A stretch of 64,000 nucleotides of DNA from Artemisia argyi (taxonomy: Eukaryota > Streptophyta > Magnoliopsida > Asterales > Asteraceae), in assembly GCA_030686995.1 (NCBI GenBank), contig CM060692.1, positions 8,413,465-8,477,464 on the forward strand, read 5' to 3'. The notes under the pieces were generated by a model, which worked only from the letters and a program-made list of their open reading frames with translations, was not told where the DNA came from and searched no databases. This document shows positions 33,920 to 46,423 of this stretch, one piece after another. The translations under genes were made by a program, and so were the position numbers. Position 1 is the stretch's first letter; the number at the start of each line of letters is the position of its first letter.

Positions 33920-33938
33920 TGGCACCGCAGCCCGGGGA
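33920..33938 (+). promoter_or_regulatory. B2 primer-binding site (tRNA-Asp type)
   Basis: TGGCACCGCAGCCCGGGGA, 6 bases after the LTR; differs from B1 in two positions. Confidence 0.75.
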
Positions 33939-34080
33939 ATAATTATTGTCTAGGTTAGGATTTCTTTTTATTAGGTCTACTTTCTAGATTCCTTTCTAGT
34001 AAGATTTTATTTTTTTTAGGTTTTCTTTAGTCTATCTTATTTCTTCGTTTCTTTGTTCGTAACCTTTACCATCCGAAATC

Positions 34081-36350
34081 ATGGAAGGTGGTAATATCTT
34101 TGAACCCATTAACCCACCACTTCAAAACCACCAACAAAACCCACCACTTACAAACCACCTCCTAGGCCCCGAACTTTAGGAGAGTATTCCCGTCCTAGCG
34201 ACCAAGGCTATCGAAACACTATTGAGCTCACCCAAGGAGCCAATGTGTCCCCCTTGCGATCCGACACCATCCGGTTGGTGTAAAGCGGATGTGCATTCCA
34301 TGGACTTCGTTCCGAAGATGCTAATCAACATCTTAATGATTTCCTTAAAATCGTAGATTCCATAGACCTTGATGTTGCAACTAGAGAGTCGACCCAATTA
34401 CGTCTATTCCAATTCTCTCTACGTGATCAATCTAGTCAATGGCTTGAACGTTTACCCGTGGGATCCATCACCTCATGGGATGATCTCACCACTCGTTTCC
34501 TTGCTCAATTTTTCCCACCGGGGAGAACTACCAAGCTTAGAAATGATATCTTGATGTTCCAACAACGTCAAGGTGAAACTCTATATGAAGCATGGACTCG
34601 TTTCAAGGACTTACTCCAAAAAGTCCCTCATCATGGCATAAATCTTTAGCTCCAAGTCCAAATCTTCTATGACCATATCGATCTCTCCACAAGGCGAACC
34701 ATTGATCAATCGGCCAGTGGCAAGCTACGTGATCTAAGTGCGGAAGAATCATGGGAACTCATAGAAGATGTTGCTCTATATGACAACGAAAGTTGGAATG
34801 ATCCCAGTGATTTGAACAAAACGGTCAAGGAAATATCTTTGCCTTCGAACAATTCTAGCACTCCCGACCGTAGGATCATGGAACTTGAAGACCAAGTCAA
34901 GTTTCTCATGAAATCCTACGATGCTCCTAAGCCTTCAAGCCAAGTGAACAAAATCACTTCTTCATGCGAATTATGTAGTGGTCCTCATGACACTCGTGAT
35001 TGCGTGGAACTACCCGGACAAGCTTTTGTGGATTACGCATCCTCGCGTACCGATGAAGCGGGAGACAAGTGGTACACTTTCAAACCAGAGACAAACCCTT
35101 ACGGTGATTCCTACAACCCTTCTTGGAAAAATCACCCGAACCTTAGGTGGAAACAAAACCAAAACATGCCTCAAAACAATTCTTCCAATCCACCTAATCG
35201 TTACCAATCAAACGGTCCACCCTCTAACCGTACTTTCAACAACAATCCTTCCAATAACTATGGTAGTACCAATAATCTTGAAGGGTTGATGTCCAAGTTT
35301 ATGGCATCTCAAGAAGCTCGCATAGCTAAGTTTGAAACCGAATTCAATAAACAACAAACGGAGATGACCAATAAGATTGACAACTTCTTGAAAGCCCTCA
35401 ACAACCAAGTGCTAATGACACCTAGGAAGGACACTAGGGACACTAGTAGTGGAATCCAAATTAAGGACCCCTCATCATCCAAACACGTCCACTTTGTCAA
35501 CGTTGTCACCCTTAAGCCAATAGATAAGAATAGAGAAGAAAGTGACAAGGATGAAGTTGGAATAGAAACCGGGACTAAGGATGAGGTTAAGGAAGTTGAG
35601 GATATTAAGGATGAAAAGTTAGAGGAAGTAGAAAATGTAAAAGAATACTTTGATAAATTACCCACCAAGGAAGAACGAGAATATCACAAGGATCTATTCG
35701 ATGATCCCGAGACACCATACATCCTTGGTTCACCCCTTATTAAAGTAGGTGATCCCTCTAACATCAACATACCATGCAACATTGGGCACATGCATGTGTG
35801 GAAAGCATATATCGATCTTAGGTCTCCTATAAACATTATGACTAGGACCTATTATAATTGGGTAATGAAGAAGCAACTTGAGTATAGAATGATGCCTAAC
35901 ACGAATTGGATGAGCAACTTTGTAGGAAGAGTAAAAGGATTACATGTATTTGTAGGAAACTTCACTTATGTTACCGACTTTGTGATTGTAGAGGATATTC
36001 GTCCGGTAATAGATGGTTGCCTAAGTCAAGTAGTGTTCGGAAAACCATTTGTTGAGACGACTAAGATGTATTGTGATCATGGGAAGGGAATAGTTCAGTT
36101 TACTGATGGGATAGAAAAGATCAGTTTTATGATGCCTCACATGAGGGAAGAATTAAAGGACATCAAGAATTTACCAATTGATGAGATTCGACCTTATGAG
36201 ATTAAGGATAATGGAATTGATGATGATGTTTACCATGAGAGGAGGCGAACATACTATTCGGGTTACATGAATCTAGGCCCTGAGTACAAGCGTGATGAAA
36301 ATTGGGTTAAATGTTTTGAATTAGCACAAAAGTGGGAAAGGAAAACGTAG
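34081..36350 (+). pseudogene. B2 gag with zinc knuckle and degenerate protease-like domain
   Basis: ATG at 34081 (MEGGNIFEP), a one-base shift at about 34130-34160, TAA at 34281-34283 and TAG at 34647-34649; the same frame is then open to 36350. The gag domain includes WLERLPVGSITSWDDLTTRF and QFFPPGRTTKLRND. Next come a zinc knuckle CELCSGPHDTRDC (34966-35006), an Asn/Pro-rich linker, a coiled-coil-like stretch, an acidic Glu/Lys/Asp tract (35520-35640) and a protease-like region. At the protease site AYIDLRSPINIMT keeps the aspartate but has lost the usual DLGAS glycine, so activity is unlikely. The tail (FTDGIEKISFMMPHMREELK ...) is a conserved-looking module of unknown function. No RT follows. 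Three lesions make it a pseudogene. Confidence 0.8.
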
Positions 36351-37680
36351 CCCATGACCTTGAGTCTAGCTACAAGACTCGTTAATAAAGAAAAGCGCTT
36401 CTTGGGAGGCAACCCATGTTTTGTGTGTTTTTAATTGTTTGATTTTATTTGTTTCCATATGCATGCTTTATTTTTATTTTTGGTAGATCATGTTTCAAAC
36501 TAAAATTGTGAAAATGCTTTATTTTGTTGTTTAACTTCGTCTTAACTTCATATAAAGGTACTTTGCAAAAGCTAAGTGTAAGGGGAAACCCCAAATTTGT
36601 TTCTAAGAACGAAAGTGATCTTGATTCGCCACAATATTAAATGAACATGTATATTAGTAATTGTTAGAGTCAAATGCTTGTATCGAGTCATATGATGTTT
36701 TGCAGGATTTTCCATGAAATAGGACATAAGTTTTTCCAGAAATTTTCCGGAAACTTAACGTAAAGATTTCTGCAGGACACTTCTGAGGGCGTCAGGGTTT
36801 AACACCTGACGGCGTCATGTGTAAAATTCTGGAAATTTTGCGAGTTTTGTTTTTCTAACGGAGTCTTAAAAGTTTTTGTTGATTCTTTAGTTCTGTAAAC
36901 TCCAGGAAATCTGCAAACATTCATTCCACAAGCATTATATCTTAAATTGCTTTCTAGGATTTGTTAGTATATATAGATTACCGCCGATTTTACTCGAGGT
37001 TGCCTTGATTGTTTTCTCAGGTTTAACAGGTTATATATGACAAGAAGATGATTTATATTTCTGGAAGGGAAGCTTTGAACGTTCATTTTCTTGGAGGAAG
37101 ATCTAACCTTGTTAGACAACTATCCACACCGAACGAATCAGGGGAGTATTTGTTTTCATTCTTTTACCTTATTTTCTTTTACATCCTTTAATTGAACATT
37201 GGGGACAATGTTCATCCTAAGTGTAAGGGGAGGGTAAATGATGATACCTTATAGGATACCATTGCACTTGAGTTTGTTTGTTTGATGGTAGATGTGTAAT
37301 AAAACTAAGAGAAATACTTGTTAATGTAATTTTAGCGCCAAATTTAAAATTTTTTACAGGAGTGAAACTTTAGCCTTAACAAGCGTCGCATGGATAGGAG
37401 TCGTATGACTAGAACAAAACCGTACCCATAAAAAATTTTCCACCGAAATATGTAAGGTTCGCCTTTAGATTTGATAGGAAAAACATTCATTATTAGTGCT
37501 TATGTGTGTACCGGTAGCATTTAGATTCTAGAACTTGCGTTAGTGATGCATCCCGAGACCGCTAGTGAGACTACATTCGTGTAGTAGGATTTACTACATG
37601 ATAAGAGGCATTAGGATCACCCTTGTGTTTAAACCCGTATCATAATTACATGACCATTTAAGTCATATTACTTGACTAGC
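36351..37680 (+). other. B2 non-coding 3' region, truncated by A3
   Basis: Matches B1 8890-10200 and B3 52600-53900. Just after the stop codon, 36394-36416 holds the GCGCTTCTTGGGAGGCAACC motif, also at 52604-52626 in B3. One TGACGGCGTCA is near 36807 and a degraded one near 36785. Ends at 37680 at the A3 LTR; last 5 bases CTAGC. Confidence 0.7.
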
Positions 37681-40600
37681 TGACTCCTCCTAAACCAACC
37701 AGTCAACCGGGTGCAGTTGATAGGCTCACCTAGGAGGGAGTGCAAGATATATTATCCGTGGGAATACAGGGAAATCCCCGGGTCGTTATGTCCCAGCGAG
37801 ATTGAAATTGTATCTTTGAAACGTTTTCGGGAATGAGTGATACTGAGGACAATAACCAAAGATGATGTGGGTTTGAATTTACACTACTGATAGTTATTTG
37901 GATAACAGTATAAGCACAGTAAACAGATATTTATACACGTGTGCAAATTGTAAATCAGAAATGTTAACAGACAGAAAAAAGGTGACTTTTTAAACAATTT
38001 ACAACTACAGGGGGTGCAAGTGAAAATTTTACAAACTTAAAATTAAAAGAAAATTTAATTAAAAAGAAAATAATTTTTTTGATTATTTTATTATTTTTTT
38101 ATTAATTTAAACTATTTAATTTATTAATTAAAACTAATTTTAAAATTACTTTTTAATTACTAATAATTCCTAAATGACTTAGAAAATTATAAGAAAATTT
38201 ATAAAACTAATCTACTATTACAGGATTCCTAAAAAATTATAATAAGTTTATAAAAATTATATTTAGACTATTTTACTAATTAATTACTTATTTATTAATT
38301 ATAAACTAGTTAACTAAATTAATTAAGAAAAATAGAAAATGAACAGTATAAATTAAGAAACTATTTTCTAAAATTACTTAATGATTTATAAAACCTATAA
38401 AAAATATAAAAAGGTACTGTTGATAATTAGAAATTAATTAAACTATTTAATTACTAATATTACTAAATTATTAATTAATCCAATATTAATTCTAATAAAT
38501 ACTAAATGACTTAGGAAAAATCTGGGAAAATTATTAAAACTAATTTACTATAAAAGAAATCTAAGAAAATTATAAAAATGAAAAAGTGCTTATTAATAAG
38601 CTAATAAGAAAAATTAAAAAGTTAAATCCTATTAAATAGAAACTATCACTTTATTAAAAGTGAGATTTTTTTGGTTTTTCTTTTTGAGAACTGTTTCTAT
38701 ACTAAAAACAATCAACTTTTGTGAAACCACTTTTGTTGTAGCTTATAAATAAGCTGTGTGCACCCCCTCTTAGCTTAACAAATTGATTTTAGCTTATTAG
38801 GACTTTGTGGTGTATTGAAAAAGCTATTGTTAAGCTACCAATTGATTAACTAAGATGAAACAGATAGGAACAAACATGGAATAGGTAATTAGGGTCCACA
38901 ATATGCACAAGAATAAGCTGTGATGAACAATTAAGCATTTAATGAACACAAAGGGCAAAACAGGTCTGAGGTAGGGGTTTTGAACCTCTGTGGGGTCCAC
39001 AGGAGTGAAAGGGGGTCCAAAATAAAACTAGGGTCTCAAAGTTAGGGTGATAAGCTTCAAAATAAGCCAATAAGCTAAGCTTAAGGCTCACTATTGAGCT
39101 CTGTGTGAGCTTTGAAAATTTGGTTCAAAAGCTGAGGGGTCAGATTTGGCTTTTGAAAACAGGTCACAAGAAAGGGTTAAAATAAGCTATGCCAAATAAG
39201 CTAAACCTCAAATGAATCTTAAAACTAAGAAGCTGAGCTTATAAGCTCTCTAAAAAGCCAAAGCTTCAGGGGTGGGGTCCACTAGTGAGCACACAAAAGA
39301 CCAAGGGATTTGGTTCAAATGCTGATGTACAGGGCATGTATCAGGCCTGCAGCCATATTTCAGCTTATACACAAGCTTGTAAAAAATTCTTAAAAATCAA
39401 ACAAGCCCTGATTCCTGGAGTTTGGGTGGTAGTATTTAACCACACAAATTTTCAAATCCTCATTTAATCCTCAAAAATCAATAAAATTCTCACAAAAAGT
39501 GAGTTTCTGAGGCGAATGCAATTTTTGACTTTTTCTCTTTTTTGATAACTTTGACTAAAATGAGATTTGATTCAAATTTATGAACTGAATAAGGTGATTT
39601 AAGCTTAAAGAGAACTAAAATGAGCTATGTGATCTATTTTTAAACCAAAATGGTGAGTCCACTACTCCTAAACCTTAACAGATGATTGATTAATAGAGTT
39701 TAAGGATCAAGTTGACTTTTAAACTATCAAATCCTATTTTTCTGACTTAAATGGCCTAAGTTATACTAAGGTAGCATGCAATGACTAAGAATGCCAACAA
39801 TAACACAGTATCACACCAAGCAATCACCAAATCCAAACACTACTTTAACAACTGTTTATATTATGAAATGATGCAAACTAATACTAATATCCAAATCAAT
39901 GATTCAGATAGCTATACTAACATTATTAGAAGCAAAATGAACAATCAAATGCATAGAAATCAACAGAAAGCATATGAGAGTGAAAAATTAAATAGCTAGC
40001 TTACAATTGCCTTCCAAGCAATCTTTCAAGTGCCAAGGACCACAGAACCTTTTCCTAATGAACCTCCACAGGTTCTCTAACCCAAGGCCATCCAAAACTT
40101 GCCCTGCTCCATCCTCTTGATCATCATCATCACCATTTTTTAATTTTTTTTCTTATTTTCTTAACTTTTTTGGTATTTTTTTTTTATTTCTTTGAACTTG
40201 AACTGCTTTTAATGTTTCTAAAGCTTTAATAAGCTTATGGGAGCTTACATGTACCTATGAGTCCATATCCTTAAGCAGAGACAACAATTCAACTTTTGAG
40301 GATTCAAGAAAAAATGGCACTAACTGAAACTTGAATTGCATTTGAAATTCAGCTTGAAAAAGCTTTGATTACAACTTAAATTAGAACAATACAATGCTTA
40401 AAAGCTTGGGATGGAAAGTAAATAACAATATAACATCAAAACGACTACTAAAATTTAAAATTAACTACTGTTTTATTCCTTGCTGCTTCTTCTCCCTTTT
40501 ATATAGGTAAATTAGGGTTCATGTACTCCTCTGAGCCTTTCCCACTTCAAATGGTAGCCATTGGATCACTCTAGGCAATCTTGGCCGTTTAAATAATTTT

Positions 40601-41562
40601 GGCACCAAAAAGAGAAATAGCCAATTGCTTCTGTTTCTTTGCAGAGGTATAGAGAGCATTAATTGCCTTTGGATTGTAGGGAGGGATAGTGGTTTGGGTG
40701 GTGGAAATGGTGGGAGAAGGATGGGATGGGTTGCAGAGGTGCAAGTGGAAGGGACGGGTCAACGCTTGTTTGACCGTAGGGTATTATTTAGAACAGTTTT
40801 GTAAGGTTGGGTGGGCTTATGCTTGGGCCTGGGTGAGTGAGTGGTGGGCTGGTGGATTATTATTTGGAATGGATTGGATTTGTTTATGTTTGGACTTTAG
40901 TTAATACTTTTAGGATCCGGTTTGGTTTTTGTTTATTACAAGGATTAATTTTGTAATTAGACCAAAGTTGAGGGGCTGATATTGGCAATCTTCCAAAGTA
41001 CTTTCAAGGGTAAACTTTGCCAATAATGAATAATATGAGGATCCCAAATGATATTTTCCAAATTTACCCTTCCAGGGACTATTTCTGCCAAACTTTGTAA
41101 TTCCAGGGACCAATCATGTAATTTCTCCAAAATTCCCATCCAAGGACCATTCCTGCCAAAGATTATTAGTACAAGACCCAAAACTGATTTTCTCAAAGTT
41201 TTTTACATCCCAGGGACCATTTCTGTCATTTTGCAAAGTTGAGGGACTAAACTTGTAATTCTGTGAAACTTTGCACCAAAGGACTTTATATGTAATTTTA
41301 TGATTCTTAAAGGACCTTTGATGACTTTTCATGTTTTTAGAATAACCAGGGACTAGTTTTGACAACTTTTGAAAGTTGAGGGACTAAAACTGCCAATTAT
41401 GCAAACTTTGTTCGTTTTTCATCTGTTTTTAAACATTTTGCATCTGAAACATATAAAACACAATTCTGGGATAATTTCAGTATTATGATGCATTTCTGAG
41501 TGTTTTTGGATGTTTTGGCAGCTCAGATTAAGTAAAAATGATGAGTATTCACACACTCATCA
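37681..41562 (-). repeat. A3 3' LTR, intact, 3882 bp
   Basis: On the minus strand it runs from TGATGAGTG (41562) to GGAGTCA (37681). It gives the full-length model for the family: U3 of about 1.05 kb with TAGTCCCT-type degenerate repeats (40960-41400), a TATA box CTATATAAAAGG (40494-40507), then about 2.8 kb rich in AATAAGC words and AT-rich DNA. No gene is recognised inside. Confidence 0.88.
40494..40507 (-). promoter_or_regulatory. TATA box of the A3 LTR
   Basis: Minus strand CCTATATAAAAGGG, at the same place as the A1 TATA box (12300). Confidence 0.55.
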
Positions 41563-41573
41563 ATCCCCCATAC
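41563..41573 (-). promoter_or_regulatory. A3 polypurine tract
   Basis: Minus strand GTATGGGGGAT directly before the LTR; matches the purine tract of A1. Confidence 0.6.
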
Positions 41574-41595
41574 TAACCTATTGCTAGTCCCTAGC

Positions 41596-41600
41596 AATCT
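41596..41600 (+). repeat. COP1 target-site duplication, left (AATCT)
   Basis: AATCT here and at 49617-49621. With COP1 and one copy removed, the A3 3' UTR reads through as in A1. Confidence 0.9.
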
Positions 41601-43274
41601 TGTTGGCATGAATATTACGATATTTAATCTAAACATCCTCTTCATGTTTTGATGATGACAAAGATGTAAGTTACAACATATAACGTAAAGTGCTTAAGTT
41701 ACTTGTGATCACAATTCTTCTATGCATTCTTACGTCAACAAGCCTCGACATCTCGACGTCTCAAGTATGCTTCAACTATCACTTAAGGTATGGATAAACA
41801 AGTGTTTAATACATCTCATGATCAAAGGGGTATTTAATTAACTAATACAAAGTTTATTTAATTATATAAACATATTATATATTTTTGAAAAACACTTTTG
41901 GTAATAAAGAAAAATGTTTTAATCCTACTAAATATATGATTTCAAACTTTTAACCAAAATTAGTTAGTTTTTCACCAAATAAACTTTCCCCACTAAAAGA
42001 CAGAAAATCTGGCCGTTTCAGTAGGGCGGCCCCCTTAATTATAAGGGGCGGTCCCCTTAATTTTAAGGGGACCGGCACACAATTAAGGGGACCGGCCACG
42101 CTCCCCTGTCAGATTTGGTCAGAAATTTTTCCCTATAAATACCACCTCAAACCTGGAATTTTTCTCACCTTTTGCACAAAAATTTTCAGGTCCAATTCTC
42201 TCTAAACATCCTTCTAAAACCCTTTGATCATAAGATTATTAATCTTTGTTTCAAGTGATCCAATCTATCATCACTCAAAGTGCAAGAGAAGAATCCTCCC
42301 TATCATAAAGCCAAAGATGTATTAGGATCTAGTTAGTGCTTATGTGAAGTTGTAACTTATGTATATGTAATAAGTAGATCAAGATGATCTTACTTAGTGT
42401 TGATTTAATGAGTGAGTAAGAAGTAGTGGGAGGAAGTAGTAGTGTGGAGAAGACATGTAGTTGTGAAGATGTAGGTGTGTGATTTAGTAGTGGAGTTTAG
42501 AAGAAGTTGTGAAGTCGTGAAGACGTGAAGAAGTTGTGAAGCCGTGAAGAAGTTGTGAAGAAGTTGTGATGAAGTCGTGAAGTCGTGAAGTTGTGTAGAA
42601 GTTGTGTAGTGATCGAAGTTGTGTTGTGAGATTGGTTCTAGCTACTATTAGAACTCGACATTTAGCTTAGTGTCGTTAAATGGTGTAAGCAAAAGTTGTG
42701 TACGGTTTTCTCCGCCAAAAGGGAGCTTGTTGAGTAGTGAAGAAAACTCTCTAGTAGGTGACTCGGGGAGTGGAGTAGGAACAAGGAAAGTGTCCTTGTA
42801 GCCGAACCACTATAAATCATCGTGTCCGGTTTGCATTTCCTTTCTCTTATCTCTTATCATTTGTTCTTGCATTTCTCGCTTTACTTCTATGCTTGCCTAC
42901 ATGTCTTAGTTGTTGCTTATATAGTTGTGATGATTGATTGTGTTGAACATAGTAGTTAATATTGTGATTGTGTGTATAATTGCATGATATGGTCAAATAG
43001 ATTATTATTCACACTTCTCATATTAAGTTTAACTTGATAGATAATTTGATACAAAACGTTTTAAGATTTTAAAAGGAAAACGTATTCACTTAAAGATCGA
43101 CCAAAGCTTACATATATAATTGATCATATTGATTATATGTTGTTTTCATACTAAACTCTAATTGAAGTTTTCCAAACAAACAATTGAATAAATTTGAATC
43201 AACATTTTGAAACAAAGTTTTTATAAAATCATAAAGAAGAGAAAATTATTCAACCCCCCTTCTAGTTTTCCACA
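41601..43274 (+). repeat. COP1 5' LTR (1674 bp)
   Basis: Contains palindromic GGTCCCCTTAA/TTAAGGGGACC at 42050-42073 upstream of a TATA box CTATAAATA at 42133-42141, and a GTGAAG/AAGTTGTGAAG minisatellite at about 42499-42606. Differs from the 3' LTR by scattered substitutions and small indels in the minisatellite, indicating a fairly young insertion. Confidence 0.9.
42133..42141 (+). promoter_or_regulatory. TATA box of COP1 LTR
   Basis: CTATAAATA, repeated at 48474-48482 in the second LTR; preceded by the AAGGGG palindromes. Confidence 0.6.
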
Positions 43275-43276
43275 AT

Positions 43277-43289
43277 TGGTACCAGAGCC
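43277..43289 (+). promoter_or_regulatory. COP1 primer-binding site (tRNA-iMet type)
   Basis: TGGTACCAGAGCC two bases after the LTR; one base differs from the usual TGGTATCAGAGC of copia elements. Confidence 0.8.
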
Positions 43290-46200
43290 ACGTCGCTCAA
43301 ATTTTCAAAACAAATGGTTTTAAAAATTGAGTACGATCCATGTATCAAATTACCCATTAAGGAGGATTTAATATGAAAAGTGTTTTGTTGATTAACTTGT
43401 ATTAGTTTTGATATTATATACACTAATTATACTAGCTCGAGCTAAGAATTATGCTTAAAACAAGTGTTATATGTTCGTTCTTAAAATCAGAAAGTTACAC
43501 ACTTTTCCACAAAGTCAGAAAACAATTTTTAACAAAAATTGCATTTTTGAGTGTCAGATGGGCGGCTCCTTTAATTGTCTGGGCGGCTCCCTTAAATACT
43601 GGGCGGCCCCCTTAAATTTAAGAGGTCCGCCTGTCTGTTCGACAGTTTTTCAGAAACTTTGAAAAATCATATAAAATTAACCGTAACTCCATAGAAGTCG
43701 TGCCACCCGGAGTTTTAAAGGAAATTGAGTCTACTTTCATTTAAAAATACTTAAAAGTAACCATTACAAACTTAAATAAGTCAGAAAGTTAAAATACTAC
43801 ACGAAGGTCAAAAATTTAAGTCTTGTTTTAACGTAAAACTTGTATTTTACCTTTTCCTTCGAGTCGGGCATTCCTTGTCGATATATCTTTGAAAAATTAA
43901 GTATTTATGTTTTCAAAATATTGATCTTAATTAAATTTTAAAATGGATAGGAAACTATTTTATTTTCAAATAAAATCGAGCTAAGTAAACATTGGTATAT
44001 ATAATACACAAAACGACGACAAGTGTTTTACGTGCTATGTGAACTCATTTGTGATTTTACTTTGTTAATTGCTGCTATTTGTAATTTAGCTATTTGAATA
44101 TCTTAGCATATGTGCCTTGTACTCTATTAGTTTATAGCTAGTTTTCTGGCTTATACTTAACTAGATCTTATGCTAGATTTCTTGTGTTAGGATTGCAATA
44201 TTATGCTTGCATTGCAAATAGATATAGATGGCTTAATGTTACTCAAACATCTTGTAAATAAGTTAAATCTAATCACCTAAATATTTCAAACAATTTAATC
44301 TATTCTTAACAACACACTTAAATATTTTCAACAAATTACCTTGTTTTACCTTAAGTTGTTTAATAAGAGAAATTGAATCTTTGTAAAACATTAGTAGTAG
44401 TACAAAAGAAAAAGTATTTTCAAAATCTAAAGTGTGTTCATTATAAGTAACAATGAAGAGTCTTTCACATAAACAAAACTTATAACAATCATGAAGTAAT
44501 AAGTCAAATTTCAATCACTCACCAACCTCACTCATTAAGAATCTCAGGATTAATGGAACACACTATCAAAATGTCTATTTATTTTAAATGAGTGTTTGTG
44601 AGGGTCAAGAAAGATCTTGATATTATATCAATTCATTATTCAAATTATGGTTGATATATTCATCAAATCTAATTGACATGTTTTTGAGTATGGACAAGAA
44701 ATTGGATTGTTATTTGCTTAGTTTCAAGATTACATCAAATTTTAACAAAGGATATAGTCTTGAATCTACATACTCAATCACACTAAGATTGATATGAAAA
44801 TATTTACATCCTTTGTAGATGAAAAGAATATGCATTGGATCTTAACTCACACTTGTGTTGACAATGCCATATTGAATCTACTTGTCCAATAGTTGTGTTC
44901 CAAATATTAGAATAACATGTTTAACACATGCATAAAATATACAATGAAGTAGGATTGACGACTTGGATGTTTCATCCGAAATATTCAAGCAATTTACATT
45001 GCAAAGCAATGGATAAATGTGTCATATCCGAAAAACCAAACATGAGCAAACTAACAACATATGTAAACTTTGCTCACACTACTTAAAATCATCACTTCAA
45101 GCTAAAATACATATTTAAGAACAATACACACTATATATTATATGTACTTCATTTCCTTTGTAGCATGAATGGTTGTGTTACAAGATAATGCACTACACTT
45201 TTCTTTTTGAAATAATTGAAGTTATTAAAATTGAAAAATAACTTGTCACAATGCATAAACAAGTAAAATTCATTTTGTTTCAAATACTAGTTAAAATTAT
45301 GATATATATAATATTGGCAAAAATCATAGAAAATAATATTTGCTTTAGAATTTATAAATGTCTAGTTTTGATATCATTTGTGAATCACAATCTCATTTAA
45401 GATAAATAATCATAATGAGATTCATTTTTCAAGATATGCTAAGGAGCATTCTTAAATCAAGCACATTTATTAAATCAAGTAATATGCCATCAAAACCAAA
45501 TAACCGGTTAATCATGAACAAAAGATTAAAACTTTGCGTTTACTCTTATCTAAATATTTAACACATCTCTATTGGGATAGTGAGTAAAATATATCATGTA
45601 GACTTACCTTCATAAAAGCATGATGTTTGAGTCACATTAAGCCAAGTATTAGTGAATCAAGCAAACTTCATATTTGGTACTCTTCGATAGGTAAATTTAG
45701 GAACTCAATTTCTTCTAAAAAGAGAATGACTACTGGAGAATCTATTGACTGGAAATTCAATTTAACCTAACGGTTGAATTGCTTCTATGTGAGAAGTTGG
45801 GTGTGTGTAACCTGTAAAAATGGTCGTGTTTAGCCTGAATTGAGCACCACTAGTAATAGTCTCATACTCATTCTCAAACTTGATTAAATTGCTCTTCCTA
45901 AATATACCTAATGCTAGTTTACTTTTATGAACTTTGCTTCTCAATAGATGCTTTCATTCCTAGATTTATGGCATATCGCATATATGTTATTTCTAGATGA
46001 TTATTTGCTCCTATGTGATTTGATTGTATGCCTTTACATGGTGTACTCTATATGTATCATTCATCTAGGTATATTTTTCTTACCTTTAGATCCTACACCC
46101 TCATTTCATAAGAACCTTAGTGTCATAATCCGATAGGTCATATTAGTCACATAATATATCCGGATGAGCATGAATTTAATGGGAAGGGAAATCACACTCA

Positions 46201-46423
46201 CTCACATATATCCTTCTACCTCACACCCAATACCGAGTCATCCTTTGTACTACCAATCTTGAGTCATCCACCATTTCCATGTCCTCAAAGAAACCAAGAA
46301 TCAATATCATACCTCCTAAATCACTCCTCATTAATACCTCCTAAACCAACACGTTTTGTCTAACCAATCCAACACCTACTATCCTTCCATAAACACATAA
46401 TCAAAATCATCATTCAACCCATC
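43290..46423 (+). other. COP1 internal region without recognised genes
   Basis: AT-rich. At 43558-43630 three GGGCGGC(C/T)CC(C/T)TTAA units resemble the GC-rich palindromic region of the LTR. Only short frames occur elsewhere; no copia protein motifs were seen on either strand. Confidence 0.6.

Larger units (their letters stand above)
32472..37680 (+). mobile_element. ATH-B copy B2: non-autonomous Athila-like element, cut by A3
   Basis: 5' LTR 32472-33913, tRNA-Asp-type primer-binding site, gag/zinc-knuckle/protease-like frame to 36350, then the conserved non-coding region to 37680, where the A3 LTR begins. The internal 3' end and 3' LTR are beyond A3, outside the window. The 5 bases before it are GCTAC. 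RT, RNase H and integrase are absent from the visible part. Confidence 0.85.
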
